DNA from: an uncultured Bacteroidales bacterium
GTDB taxonomy: Bacteria > Bacteroidota > Bacteroidia > Bacteroidales > Paludibacteraceae
Direction: 5' to 3'
Length of the DNA stretch: 47,580 nucleotides
NCBI GenBank assembly: GCA_902798965.1
Contig: CADBYS010000028.1
Location: forward strand, 1 to 47,580
Within the stretch, counting starts at the first letter, position 1; the number at the start of each line of letters is the position of its first letter. The notes under the pieces are model-generated. The model was not told where the DNA came from. It made no database searches and was given only the letters and a program-made list of their open reading frames with translations. The position numbers were made by a program, and so were the translations under genes. This document shows positions 16,441 to 25,001 of this stretch, one piece after another.

Positions 16441-17547
16441 ATGATATTACAACTTGCGCCAGATTATTACAATTCGTCTATTTATCGGAGCTTATTCCGA
16501 GCTTTGGCTAATAGAGGTTTTGTCAACCATGTGTACGTTGCTGATAATATTAGCACATCTGCTCAACATGAAAATACCGACACATCAACAATCCACATAG
16601 CCGGTAAAACATTTTCGCCACTCGATCGTTTGCTGTATTTCCCAAAACAGAAATTCATATTAGATGAGATAACACACACTATTCCTATCAAAGACGTCGA
16701 TATTGTTCACGCACATACATTGTTTTCCAGCGGATATAGTGCATATCGGTTGTGGAAACAATACGGAATTCCTTATATAGTTGCCGTGCGCAATACGGAT
16801 GTCAACGTATTTCTTCATTACATGAAACATCTTGCTCCGATAGGTTGGGCTACACTGGCCAATGCAAGCCGTGTGGTTTTCCTTTCGCCTGTATATAAAC
16901 AGATCGTTCTTAGCAAATATATTCCACGCCATCTTCGGTCTGTAATAGAAGAAAAGTCTGTCGTTATTCCTAATGGTATCAATCCATTATTCTTATCTGA
17001 AACACCTGCTCGTTCCTATGATGAGAATTGTATTCGAATGATATACATAGGAAAAATTATGCGCTTGAAAAATATTGACATGATACTTCGTGTTTGCGAT
17101 ATATTATCGTCAGAAGGTAAAAATATTCATTTAACATTAGTAGGACAAATCGTAGAGAAGCGCTACTCAGATATTGCTAATAGTCGCTCATATATTACCT
17201 ACTCCCCTCCTATTACCCCCGAAAGAGTTCGCGAACTTCTGCGTGAAAATGACATTATGCTTATGCCATCTTTTGCCGAAACGTTCGGGTTGGTATATGC
17301 AGAAGCGATGAGCCAGGGTTTACCTGTCATCTACACACGCGGGCAAGGCTTTGATGGCTGGTTTGCCGATGGCGAAGTAGGATATGCAGTATCCCCAAGA
17401 AATGCAAAAGAGATTAAGCAACGGATTGCTGATATTTATATGAACTATCCGACAATATCCGAGCGATGCCAGCAGGCATGCAAGCAATTCGATTGGGAAC
17501 AGATTGCCGATTCATATACAAGCATTTATAATTCAATCATCAAATAG
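16441..17547 (+). CDS. glycosyltransferase family 4
   Basis: GT-B enzyme of 368 residues. The C-terminal Glycos_transf_1 domain begins near residue 185 (IRMIYIGKIMRLKNIDMIL) and carries the EX7E motif at Glu280 and Glu288 within FAETFGLVYAEAMSQGLPVI. The N-terminal acceptor domain contains VDIVHAHTLFSSGY. It is probably a retaining transferase adding a sugar to the lipid-linked repeat unit on the cytoplasmic face. It lies 4 nt after the preceding transferase and 8 nt before the acetyltransferase. Donor sugar unknown. Confidence 0.88.
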   Translation: MILQLAPDYYNSSIYRSLFRALANRGFVNHVYVADNISTSAQHENTDTSTIHIAGKTFSPLDRLLYFPKQKFILDEITHTIPIKDVDIVHAHTLFSSGYSAYRLWKQYGIPYIVAVRNTDVNVFLHYMKHLAPIGWATLANASRVVFLSPVYKQIVLSKYIPRHLRSVIEEKSVVIPNGINPLFLSETPARSYDENCIRMIYIGKIMRLKNIDMILRVCDILSSEGKNIHLTLVGQIVEKRYSDIANSRSYITYSPPITPERVRELLRENDIMLMPSFAETFGLVYAEAMSQGLPVIYTRGQGFDGWFADGEVGYAVSPRNAKEIKQRIADIYMNYPTISERCQQACKQFDWEQIADSYTSIYNSIIK

Positions 17548-17555
17548 AAAATCAT

Positions 17556-18104
17556 ATGAAAATCCATTCTGTTGAAATACGGTTCAGCCAATTATTCTTC
17601 CTTGCTATATATTATGGATTGTTGCGTTACCTACCCTCTCATACTTCTCCGGTATTAGGCAAGACGTCAACATTTCTTCGCTATCGCTGTTGTACACACA
17701 TTTTCAAGCAATGCGGCAAACATGTTAACGTTGAAAGGAAGGCTAATTTTGGTTCCGGGCGTAACATTGTTATAGGGGATAATTCCAGTATAGGAATTAA
17801 CGCCTGCATGCCAAGCAATACAATAATAGGAGAAAATGTGATGATGGGGCCTAATTGCTTTATCTTGGGACGCAACCATGCTTTCGACAGAACAGATATT
17901 CCTATGATTCAGCAGGGATATTTTCCTGACCAACAAACAATAATCGGAAACGACGTATGGATAGGACGAGATGTACTCATGACTCCCGGCCGAACAATCA
18001 GTGATGGTACCATTGTTGCAGCCGGTTGTGTTTTAACTAAAGATTTTGCTCCATATAGCATAGTAGGAGGCAATCCTTCCAAGCTAATACGTATGCGAAA
18101 ATAA
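17556..18104 (+). CDS. hexapeptide-repeat acetyltransferase, WcaF/NodL/MaaA type
   Basis: Left-handed beta-helix acyltransferase of 182 residues. Hexapeptide repeats run from about residue 65 to 165 (NIVIGDNSSIGINACMPS, IIGENVMMGPN, IIGNDVWIGRDVLMTPG). The catalytic His is His108 in GRNHAFD, and the end SIVGGNPSKLIRMRK is typical. It should O-acetylate a sugar of the repeat unit. The first 55 residues are an extra segment with some hydrophobic character, perhaps membrane-associated. It is the last gene before the internal promoter at 18214. Confidence 0.88.
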   Translation: MKIHSVEIRFSQLFFLAIYYGLLRYLPSHTSPVLGKTSTFLRYRCCTHIFKQCGKHVNVERKANFGSGRNIVIGDNSSIGINACMPSNTIIGENVMMGPNCFILGRNHAFDRTDIPMIQQGYFPDQQTIIGNDVWIGRDVLMTPGRTISDGTIVAAGCVLTKDFAPYSIVGGNPSKLIRMRK

Positions 18105-18213
18105 AATTCACTCGTATTTTCATGGTAAATAATTATCTTTGAAGACAAAAAAATACACTTTGTAGAATATTCAAATAAATTTTTCATTTTTTCGCTCTTT
18201 TTTTGCAGATTTA

Positions 18214-18245
18214 TTTGCAAATGTCATTTTTTTTTTGTAACTTTG
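18214..18245 (+). promoter_or_regulatory. internal promoter of the polysaccharide locus
   Basis: TTTG at 18214-18217 (extended to TTTGCAAATGTCA) and TAACTTTG at 18238-18245. The transcript would start near 18252, about 43 nt before the GTG at 18295. The 190-nt gap around it is the only sizeable one inside the locus. Confidence 0.8.
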
Positions 18246-18294
18246 CAAGCTGATTAAATTAATAGAGTCTAACAATTGTATTTTTAAGACAATA

Positions 18295-19041
18295 GTGGAA
18301 CTTGTCTCTATCATAATGCCCGCATATAACTGCGATAAGTATATCGCAGAATCTATCAAAAGTGTACTCGCTCAAACGTACACTAATTGGGAGTTACTGA
18401 TTGTTGATGATTGTTCGACTGACAATACGAAAAAGATTATTGACAGTTTCCAAGACTCCCGTATCCATTACCAATATAACTCACAGAATTCAGGAGCTGC
18501 AGTTTCAAGGAACAAGGCTCTTGCTATAGCCCAAGGTCGGTATATTGCTTTTCTGGACTCAGATGACACATGGTCAGAATACAAACTGGAGAAGCAAATC
18601 GCATTTATGCAAAAAAACGGTTATGACTTTACATACACCGCTTTTAGGAGAACAGACAAACCTCTTCGTATTTCAGGGCCACGTCGCATAACACGAATTG
18701 GAATGTATGCTTTTTGTTGGCCCAGTTGCCCCACAGTAATGTATGATCGGGAGAAAATCGGGCTCATACAAATTTCTGACCTTAGAAGAAACAATGACTA
18801 TGCCATGTGGCTGCATGTTATACAAAAAGCAGACTGCCATCTGTTGAATGAAGTACTATTCTTCTATAACAAACATGAGGGCTCAATCAGCGATGCTCGA
18901 ATACCCGTTCTACTAAAGTGGCACTATCGCCTGTGGCGGCAAGAAATGCATTGTTCACCCATTGTGGCACTATTCTACACGTTCATAAATGCCGTTTTCG
19001 GACTATACAAGAAGATACGGTACATTTCCAAAATTAAGTAA
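18295..19041 (+). CDS. glycosyltransferase family 2, first of a pair
   Basis: GT-A enzyme of 248 residues. It has the start signature LVSIIMPAYN, nucleotide-binding VDDCSTDN (Asp38-Asp39) and the metal-binding DSDD (88-91). The start is GTG: no in-frame ATG exists upstream before a stop, and the first internal ATG (residue 8) would cut the first beta-strand. The C-terminus has a hydrophobic patch (about 222-236) that may touch the membrane. It resembles the family-2 enzyme at 19671 over most of its length (NGYDFTYT versus NGYDFTCT, CPTVMYDR versus TPGVMYNR). The two flank the initiating transferase. Confidence 0.88.
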   Translation: MELVSIIMPAYNCDKYIAESIKSVLAQTYTNWELLIVDDCSTDNTKKIIDSFQDSRIHYQYNSQNSGAAVSRNKALAIAQGRYIAFLDSDDTWSEYKLEKQIAFMQKNGYDFTYTAFRRTDKPLRISGPRRITRIGMYAFCWPSCPTVMYDREKIGLIQISDLRRNNDYAMWLHVIQKADCHLLNEVLFFYNKHEGSISDARIPVLLKWHYRLWRQEMHCSPIVALFYTFINAVFGLYKKIRYISKIK

Positions 19042-19047
19042 GGCAAC

Positions 19048-19656
19048 ATGATACTAAAATGGATATTCGATAGAGTTGTCGCATTTGTAGGGTTATTGTT
19101 CCTTTGGCCGGTATTGCTGATAATAGCGATATTAATAAAAAGCAAAATGCCCGGACCGATATTATTTATGCAAAAACGGGTGGGACGAAATGGCAAACTA
19201 TTCAATTGCTATAAGTTCCGTACAATGGTCATTGACCATAACGGCAGTAGTATATCGGTCGCCGGCGAAAGTCGTATCACACCTCTCGGAGCGACATTAC
19301 GCAAATACAAATTAGATGAACTGCCCGAATTATGGAATGTGCTTATCGGTGAAATGTCCTTTGTCGGTCCACGACCTGATGTACCGGGTTATGCCGACCA
19401 TCTTCAAGGCAAAGACCGCATTATCTTGTCGTTACGTCCAGGAATAACCGGACCTGCATCCCTAAAATACAGAAATGAAGAGGATTTGTTGGCTTCGGTA
19501 GATAATCCGATAAAATATAATGACGAAATTATTTACCCGGATAAAGTACGAATCAACAGGTTTTACGCTGAGCACTATTCGTTCATCAAGGACATTCAAA
19601 TGATTTTCTGCACTGTTCTCGGGAAACATATGATGTACAACGGTGAAATGATTTGA
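19048..19656 (+). CDS. initiating phosphoglycosyl transferase (bacterial sugar transferase)
   Basis: Membrane protein of 202 residues, the length of the short PglC-type monotopic enzymes. It transfers a sugar-1-phosphate from a UDP-sugar to undecaprenyl phosphate and so begins each repeat unit. A re-entrant hydrophobic helix lies at about 9-31. Catalytic motifs are KRVGRNGKLFNCYKFRTM (43-60) and KLDELPELWNVL with the Asp90-Glu91 dyad, followed by MSFVGPRPDVPGY. It is the only such enzyme in the window, though the locus has two Wzx/Wzy sets. The sugar is probably a HexNAc derivative made through CapD (inference). Confidence 0.92.
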   Translation: MILKWIFDRVVAFVGLLFLWPVLLIIAILIKSKMPGPILFMQKRVGRNGKLFNCYKFRTMVIDHNGSSISVAGESRITPLGATLRKYKLDELPELWNVLIGEMSFVGPRPDVPGYADHLQGKDRIILSLRPGITGPASLKYRNEEDLLASVDNPIKYNDEIIYPDKVRINRFYAEHYSFIKDIQMIFCTVLGKHMMYNGEMI

Positions 19657-19670
19657 AAACATTCTGCTAA

Positions 19671-20465
19671 ATGACTAAACAACAAGAACATATCATAGCA
19701 AACCATCTTGTGAGCATCATTATACCATGCTATAATGTTGCTCGTTACTTAACCGACTCCGTTCAGTCGGTTATAGAGCAGACGTATCAGAATTGGGAAC
19801 TTATTCTGGTTGACGACTGCTCCAATGACGAAGGTAAGACACAGGCCGTTTGTCGCTCGCTGGCAGAGCGCGACAAGCGCATCCGTTATCTTCAAGCAAG
19901 CGTTAACCGCGGTGCGGGAGTAGCGAGAAACATGGGGATTGACGCAGCCGTGGGGGATTATATCGCTTTTCTGGATGCAGATGACTGGTGGTATCCAAAC
20001 AAATTGGCGCATCAGTTAGCATTCATGAGGGATAACGGATATGACTTTACATGTACCTACTACATGCAAGCCGATGCATCATTGAACGACAAGAAAGAAG
20101 TACATCTGCCGCTGCGCCAAACGTTCAGCGATATGCTGAATGGCTGCCATATCGGCACTCCGGGTGTGATGTACAACCGCCACACATTAGGCGACATCCG
20201 CATGCCGGAGTTGCGATTTGCAGAAGATTGGGGTATGTGGTTGCGACTTGTTCACCGCACAGGTGGGATATACTGCCTGCCGGAAGCGCTCTGGAAATAC
20301 CGCATGACTGCTGCCTCCACCAGCTCATTCCGAATACACACAGCTTTAGATGTACTACGCATGTATCGCGAAGAGCTACACATTGGTCAGCTGCGCGCTG
20401 CCTTGCTGTTCCTCTTCCGGTTTGTGCCTAATTATATTCTTTGGAAGGTTGCTCCAAACAAGTAA
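19671..20465 (+). CDS. glycosyltransferase family 2, second of a pair
   Basis: GT-A enzyme of 264 residues. It has VSIIIPCYNVARYL, LVDDCSND (Asp48-Asp49) and the metal-binding LDADDWWYPNKL (DADD 102-105). The C-terminal half carries RFAEDWGMWLRLVHRTGG, with the likely catalytic base in the ED-W segment. It is a paralogue of the enzyme at 18295 and lies 14 nt after the initiating transferase. It may add the second sugar. Donor unknown. Confidence 0.88.
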   Translation: MTKQQEHIIANHLVSIIIPCYNVARYLTDSVQSVIEQTYQNWELILVDDCSNDEGKTQAVCRSLAERDKRIRYLQASVNRGAGVARNMGIDAAVGDYIAFLDADDWWYPNKLAHQLAFMRDNGYDFTCTYYMQADASLNDKKEVHLPLRQTFSDMLNGCHIGTPGVMYNRHTLGDIRMPELRFAEDWGMWLRLVHRTGGIYCLPEALWKYRMTAASTSSFRIHTALDVLRMYREELHIGQLRAALLFLFRFVPNYILWKVAPNK

Positions 20466-20488
20466 GCCTACCAGAACACAATGACTAT

Positions 20489-22459
20489 ATGAAGAAAAGA
20501 TTTTCAGAAATAAAACGTTCGGATATATTTACGCATGTAACGAACATTACGTATCTACCCAAATGGGGTGTATTGCTGATTGACTTGCTGCTGGCACTGA
20601 TTGCCTACATGATTAGCTATCTGATTAGCTACAACATAGCAGGCGCCAGGATTCAAGACGGCGTGATGCCTATATGGCAGCAAGCCGGCATTCTGATGGT
20701 TCTGCAGGCATTGGCATTCTGGGTATTTCACACGTATTCGGGTATTCTGCGTTTTTCAACCTTCGTTGATGCATCCAAGGTAGTATTTGCTGTATTCACA
20801 GCCGGTCTTGTTCCGGCAATCTTCAATGGAGCTTTTCGCTTTGTCACAAATCAATCCATACTGCTTAATTCGGTGTTATATACCTATATCTTTGTATGCA
20901 CCGTGTTGCTTGTATGCTGGCGTGTGGCCATCAAGTTGAGCTTTGAATACATGTCACACCATGGCCCCGGAACCCTGCCTGTAATGATTTACGGCACACA
21001 ATCTGCAGGCCTGGCTATTGCCAAGATGCTTAGTTCGAACATGGATAGCCAATATCGTCCGGTAGGATTCATCGCTGATGCCGACGATAATGTTTCACAC
21101 GAGTTATTAGGCCTGAAAGTGTACGTAAAAGACGAGAACACGCCTAAACTACTTGAAGCCAAGGAGGTACACGACATTATCGTATCACCGATGAAAATGC
21201 AACAGATCACTCCGGCTAAGGATCTGGCGATATTTTTGGACAACGACATCCGTATTCTTACAACTCCTTACTTCAGCGACTTCCGCGATGACGAAAATGA
21301 AGAGATGAGCAAGAAGATCGGTAGTATCGAATCCATCAAAGTGGAAGACTTGCTGGAACGCCCTGTTATCCACATCAACACGGATAATGTCCACCAAGTG
21401 ATTACCGACAAAGTGGTGATGGTAACAGGAGCAGCCGGATCTATAGGCAGCGAGATTGTGCGTCAGGTATCCAAATATCAGCCACGGCTGATTGTGTTGG
21501 CTGAGATTGCCGAGTCACCGCTACATGATATGAGTCTGGATCTGAGCAAAGAATTCCCGAAACAGCCTTACGCACGCGTTATCACGGATGTGCGCAACAA
21601 AGGGATGCTACGCGAGGTATTTGAGGAATACCATCCGCAGATTATATTCCACGCAGCTGCATACAAACATGTGCCTCTGATGGAAGAGTATCCGACGCAA
21701 GCTATCTTAGCCAATGTATTAGGTACGAAGAATGTAGCCGACTTGGCCGTAGAGTTCAAGGTTGAACGTTTTGTGATGATCTCCACCGACAAAGCCGTCA
21801 ATCCCACCAACGTGATGGGTGCATCCAAACGCATTGCCGAAATTTATGTACAATCGCTCTTCCGCAAGCTAAGCAAGCAGGCTGCCGAAAGCAAAGATCA
21901 AGTACCGGTTACCAAGTTCATCACCACGCGTTTTGGCAATGTACTAGGCAGCAACGGAAGTGTAGTACCATTCTTCAAGAAGCAGATTGCCGCCGGAGGA
22001 CCTGTTACAGTAACCCATCCGGATATCATCCGCTACTTCATGACTATCCCCGAAGCATCATGCTTAGTGTTGGAAGCATCGACCCTGGGACAAGGAGGAG
22101 AGATCTTCTGCTTCGACATGGGCGAACCTGTAAAGATTGCCGACTTGGCGAAGAACATGATTCGTCTGGCTGGATTCCGTCCGGGCAAAGACATCAAGAT
22201 TGTATATACCGGTTTGCGTCCGGGCGAGAAACTATACGAAGAGTTGCTTAACCAGAAGGAGTACACCCTGCCTACAGCCAACGAGAAGATCATGGTGGCC
22301 AATGTGCGGGAGAATGATTACGACACGATGGCGAAGTTGATTGACGAACTCATTACTTCGGCGCAAAAAGGACTAACCTTCCCTTCCGTAAAATTGATGA
22401 AGCAGATTGTTCCGGAGTTCCAGAGCCGCAACTCCATCTACGAGCAACTGGACAAATAA
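20489..22459 (+). CDS. CapD/FlaA1/WbpM-type nucleotide-sugar dehydratase/epimerase
   Basis: Inner-membrane enzyme of 656 residues. Four or so membrane helices lie in the first 150 residues (LLIDLLLALIAYMISYLI and following). A CoA-binding-like domain follows (about 170-280), then an SDR domain with the NAD loop VTGAAGSIGSE (about 310-320) and the active-site stretch STDKAVNPTNVMGASK, in which Met replaces the usual Tyr as in WbpM. Family members are UDP-GlcNAc 4,6-dehydratases or C6-dehydratase/epimerases for QuiNAc, FucNAc or bacillosamine precursors. The ATG at 20489 is chosen because the upstream in-frame start overlaps the previous gene. No aminotransferase is nearby, so a deoxy-HexNAc is likelier than bacillosamine. 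Confidence 0.93.
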   Translation: MKKRFSEIKRSDIFTHVTNITYLPKWGVLLIDLLLALIAYMISYLISYNIAGARIQDGVMPIWQQAGILMVLQALAFWVFHTYSGILRFSTFVDASKVVFAVFTAGLVPAIFNGAFRFVTNQSILLNSVLYTYIFVCTVLLVCWRVAIKLSFEYMSHHGPGTLPVMIYGTQSAGLAIAKMLSSNMDSQYRPVGFIADADDNVSHELLGLKVYVKDENTPKLLEAKEVHDIIVSPMKMQQITPAKDLAIFLDNDIRILTTPYFSDFRDDENEEMSKKIGSIESIKVEDLLERPVIHINTDNVHQVITDKVVMVTGAAGSIGSEIVRQVSKYQPRLIVLAEIAESPLHDMSLDLSKEFPKQPYARVITDVRNKGMLREVFEEYHPQIIFHAAAYKHVPLMEEYPTQAILANVLGTKNVADLAVEFKVERFVMISTDKAVNPTNVMGASKRIAEIYVQSLFRKLSKQAAESKDQVPVTKFITTRFGNVLGSNGSVVPFFKKQIAAGGPVTVTHPDIIRYFMTIPEASCLVLEASTLGQGGEIFCFDMGEPVKIADLAKNMIRLAGFRPGKDIKIVYTGLRPGEKLYEELLNQKEYTLPTANEKIMVANVRENDYDTMAKLIDELITSAQKGLTFPSVKLMKQIVPEFQSRNSIYEQLDK

Positions 22460-22485
22460 GTTGATTACAAATAACAGATACATAT

Positions 22486-23457
22486 ATGCAAGAGTTTCAA
22501 GTATTCGATTGGGCAGCTATGAGTGCCCGCATAAGAGCCAAACGCGTATTTCTATATTGCTTTATCCCCATTGTCTTTGCATGCATATTGGGGTTGAGTT
22601 ACGGAGTGAAGACATACTTCACTTGTTCGGTAGCTTTAGCTCCGGAGGAGATGCGCGCAACCGACAACAACCGTGTAATCACCTTGAACCGACCGGAGAA
22701 TTATGATTTGGGAATAACCCAAACGGTATCAGGCATTTCTCCTGAGGATTACGATCAGGTTATAGGTTCCACAGCCTTTCTGTGTCAAGTGTTGTCAACT
22801 CCGGTAATGACCAAGGATACCAGTTATACCGGAACATACTACGAATACCTCGCCACGCAATACAGTTATCCGCTGCATAAGATTATCATGCGTGCAATTC
22901 GCGGTCGCAAGCAAGCCCAAGTCGGAGAACCCCTACCCGACTTAGACCCGTTTTATCTGCGTGGTTATGCAGCAGAAGCTATGGCTATTGCTCAAAAAAG
23001 CATATCATGCACAACCAGCCGTCGGACGTATATGACGCAGATTGACGTTGACGCACAAGATCCACTCGTAGCAGCGATGGTGGCGCAATCGGTAATTGAG
23101 CATCTGGAGGACTTTGCCGAAAAAGCCTACGTCGGAAAATTGGAAGTGATGTATCGGAATCTGGACACTCAGATTCATCGCACATATATGGATTACGAGG
23201 AATCCTTACAACAAGGCGATACGACCCGTGCTGCAATGTTGAGCGATGCTTGCAGTTCATTTGAGCGCCAAGCTATTGTACTGAATGCACAAATGCAGAA
23301 GCATAAGATGTTTTCTGTTCTAATGAACCCTTCTGTTCCGATGCAAAAAGCCGGTCCTCATCGTATTTCAATCGCCGTTATACTGACTATGCTCATCGGA
23401 GCGTTTGCTATCCTGTGTATCTGTTGGCGTGAACTGTTCGGACTGAGTAGGCAATGA
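22486..23457 (+). CDS. Wzz-type chain-length determinant, copy 2
   Basis: Inner-membrane protein of 323 residues with helices at about 20-40 and 300-316, the second preceded by PSVPMQKAGPHRI. It shares the YTGTYYEYL and DPFYLRGY motifs and the DPLVAAMVAQSV segment with copy 1 at 11864, so they are paralogues with low overall identity. It has no kinase domain. Its stop overlaps the start of the second flippase (ATGA). It forms the second Wzz-Wzx-Wzy set. Confidence 0.8.
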   Translation: MQEFQVFDWAAMSARIRAKRVFLYCFIPIVFACILGLSYGVKTYFTCSVALAPEEMRATDNNRVITLNRPENYDLGITQTVSGISPEDYDQVIGSTAFLCQVLSTPVMTKDTSYTGTYYEYLATQYSYPLHKIIMRAIRGRKQAQVGEPLPDLDPFYLRGYAAEAMAIAQKSISCTTSRRTYMTQIDVDAQDPLVAAMVAQSVIEHLEDFAEKAYVGKLEVMYRNLDTQIHRTYMDYEESLQQGDTTRAAMLSDACSSFERQAIVLNAQMQKHKMFSVLMNPSVPMQKAGPHRISIAVILTMLIGAFAILCICWRELFGLSRQ

Positions 23458-25001
23458 CCGGCAATCAGCGCATAGCCCTGAACATGGCAGCACAATACAC
23501 CCGTTCGGTGGTAAATGTGCTGCTGTCGTTATATGCCACACGCCTGTTGCTCCTTGGTTTGGGACAAACGGATTTCGGCATCTACTCGGTAGTTGCCGGA
23601 GTGATTGCGCTGTTGTCTTTTGTGACCAACGCATTGGTTACGACCACCCAACGATACCTGTCGTACTACTGCAACCATCCTAATCCCGACAAGCCGCGCA
23701 ATGTATTTGCTTCATCGCTGTGGTTGCACATACTCATAGGTTTGGGTTTATTGCTCCTACTGCTTGCCTTGACACGACCGATTATTCACCAACTGCTGGT
23801 GATTGATGCTAATCGGTTGTCGGCTGCAACCATGGTATATATCATATCAGCGGCAACACTGTTTCTTAACTTTCTTTGCGCACCTTTTCGCGCGGCATTT
23901 GTAGCACATGAGAATATCGTATATATATCCGTCATCGACATTCTGGATGCCATACTACGCTTGCTGATTGCCGTTATTCTGTTGCGATGCTTGACTGACC
24001 GATTGGTATTGTATGCAAGTCTGTTATTCGGGATATCCGTAGTGAACATTCTTCTGATTGGCGGTTACAGTCTGTACTTATTCCCGGAGACCCGCGCCGT
24101 ATCCCCTCATTATGCCTCCCGCGATGCGCTGAAGGACATCAGTCAGTTCATCGGATGGTCAATCTACTCCTCGGCTTGCATACTTATTCGCACGCAGGGA
24201 TTAGCCGTGATTATCAACCGCACATTCGGTTCCATAGCGAATGCCGCCTACGGGATTGCACAACAAGTGCTGAATGCCGTATATTTTTTGTATTCGGCCA
24301 TCGTCAATGCCATGAATCCCGGCTTGATGCGAGCAGAAGGTGAGGGCGACAGGCAAAGGATGCTGAGCATAGCACTGACGGAATGCAAAGTAGCCTATCT
24401 GGTTATGTTGGCAGTGTGTGTGCCACTGATAGCCGAGATGCCCGCCGTGCTGCATATATGGCTGGGCGACGTACCGGAATATGCAGTAGCCTTATGCCGC
24501 ATGACATTACTTGGCTGCCTGATTGACCAACTCACGTTAGGATTAAACTCGGCTAATCAGGCAACCGGCAAGATTGCTACGTATTCGCTGCTAGTAAATA
24601 CAACCAAAGCCATTACCATCCTGTTTGCCGCCATTATAGCCAACTATGCACTATCCATTCATCTGCCGGGAACAGGATGGGAGTTATCCACGTTCCGGCT
24701 CATCATAGTCTGCTACTTGGCATTTGAGACACTGAGTATGCTGCTGCGTCTTCCACATCTTCGCCGCTCAGCCGGACTATCCATACGTTATTACATGCGA
24801 CAGGTTGCTTTTCCTTTGGTATTACCCACTCTGTTGGTTGGTATCAGCGCTTTAGGTATGCACGCGCTGGTTGAGCCATCGGTGTATCGCTTGCTTGGCA
24901 CCTTGGTACTATGCTTCGTTATTTGGATCATCAGCACATGGTTGCTGGCTCTAAATCGCAATGAGCGGCACACTATACTCACCCTTTTTCACCTTGGATA
25001 G
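23454..25001 (+). CDS. Wzx-type flippase (MOP superfamily), copy 2
   Basis: Polytopic membrane protein of 515 residues with about 14 helices. The start (RIALNMAAQYTRSVVNVLLSLYATRLLLLGLGQTDFGIYSVV) is typical of the polysaccharide flippases with the TDFGIYSVVAG motif. Related proteins move Und-PP-linked units across the inner membrane. It overlaps Wzz copy 2 by 4 nt and runs straight into Wzy copy 2, whose ATG follows the stop codon directly. It differs clearly from the flippase at 12950, which suggests a different unit or an independently acquired cassette. Confidence 0.88.
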   Translation: MTGNQRIALNMAAQYTRSVVNVLLSLYATRLLLLGLGQTDFGIYSVVAGVIALLSFVTNALVTTTQRYLSYYCNHPNPDKPRNVFASSLWLHILIGLGLLLLLLALTRPIIHQLLVIDANRLSAATMVYIISAATLFLNFLCAPFRAAFVAHENIVYISVIDILDAILRLLIAVILLRCLTDRLVLYASLLFGISVVNILLIGGYSLYLFPETRAVSPHYASRDALKDISQFIGWSIYSSACILIRTQGLAVIINRTFGSIANAAYGIAQQVLNAVYFLYSAIVNAMNPGLMRAEGEGDRQRMLSIALTECKVAYLVMLAVCVPLIAEMPAVLHIWLGDVPEYAVALCRMTLLGCLIDQLTLGLNSANQATGKIATYSLLVNTTKAITILFAAIIANYALSIHLPGTGWELSTFRLIIVCYLAFETLSMLLRLPHLRRSAGLSIRYYMRQVAFPLVLPTLLVGISALGMHALVEPSVYRLLGTLVLCFVIWIISTWLLALNRNERHTILTLFHLG

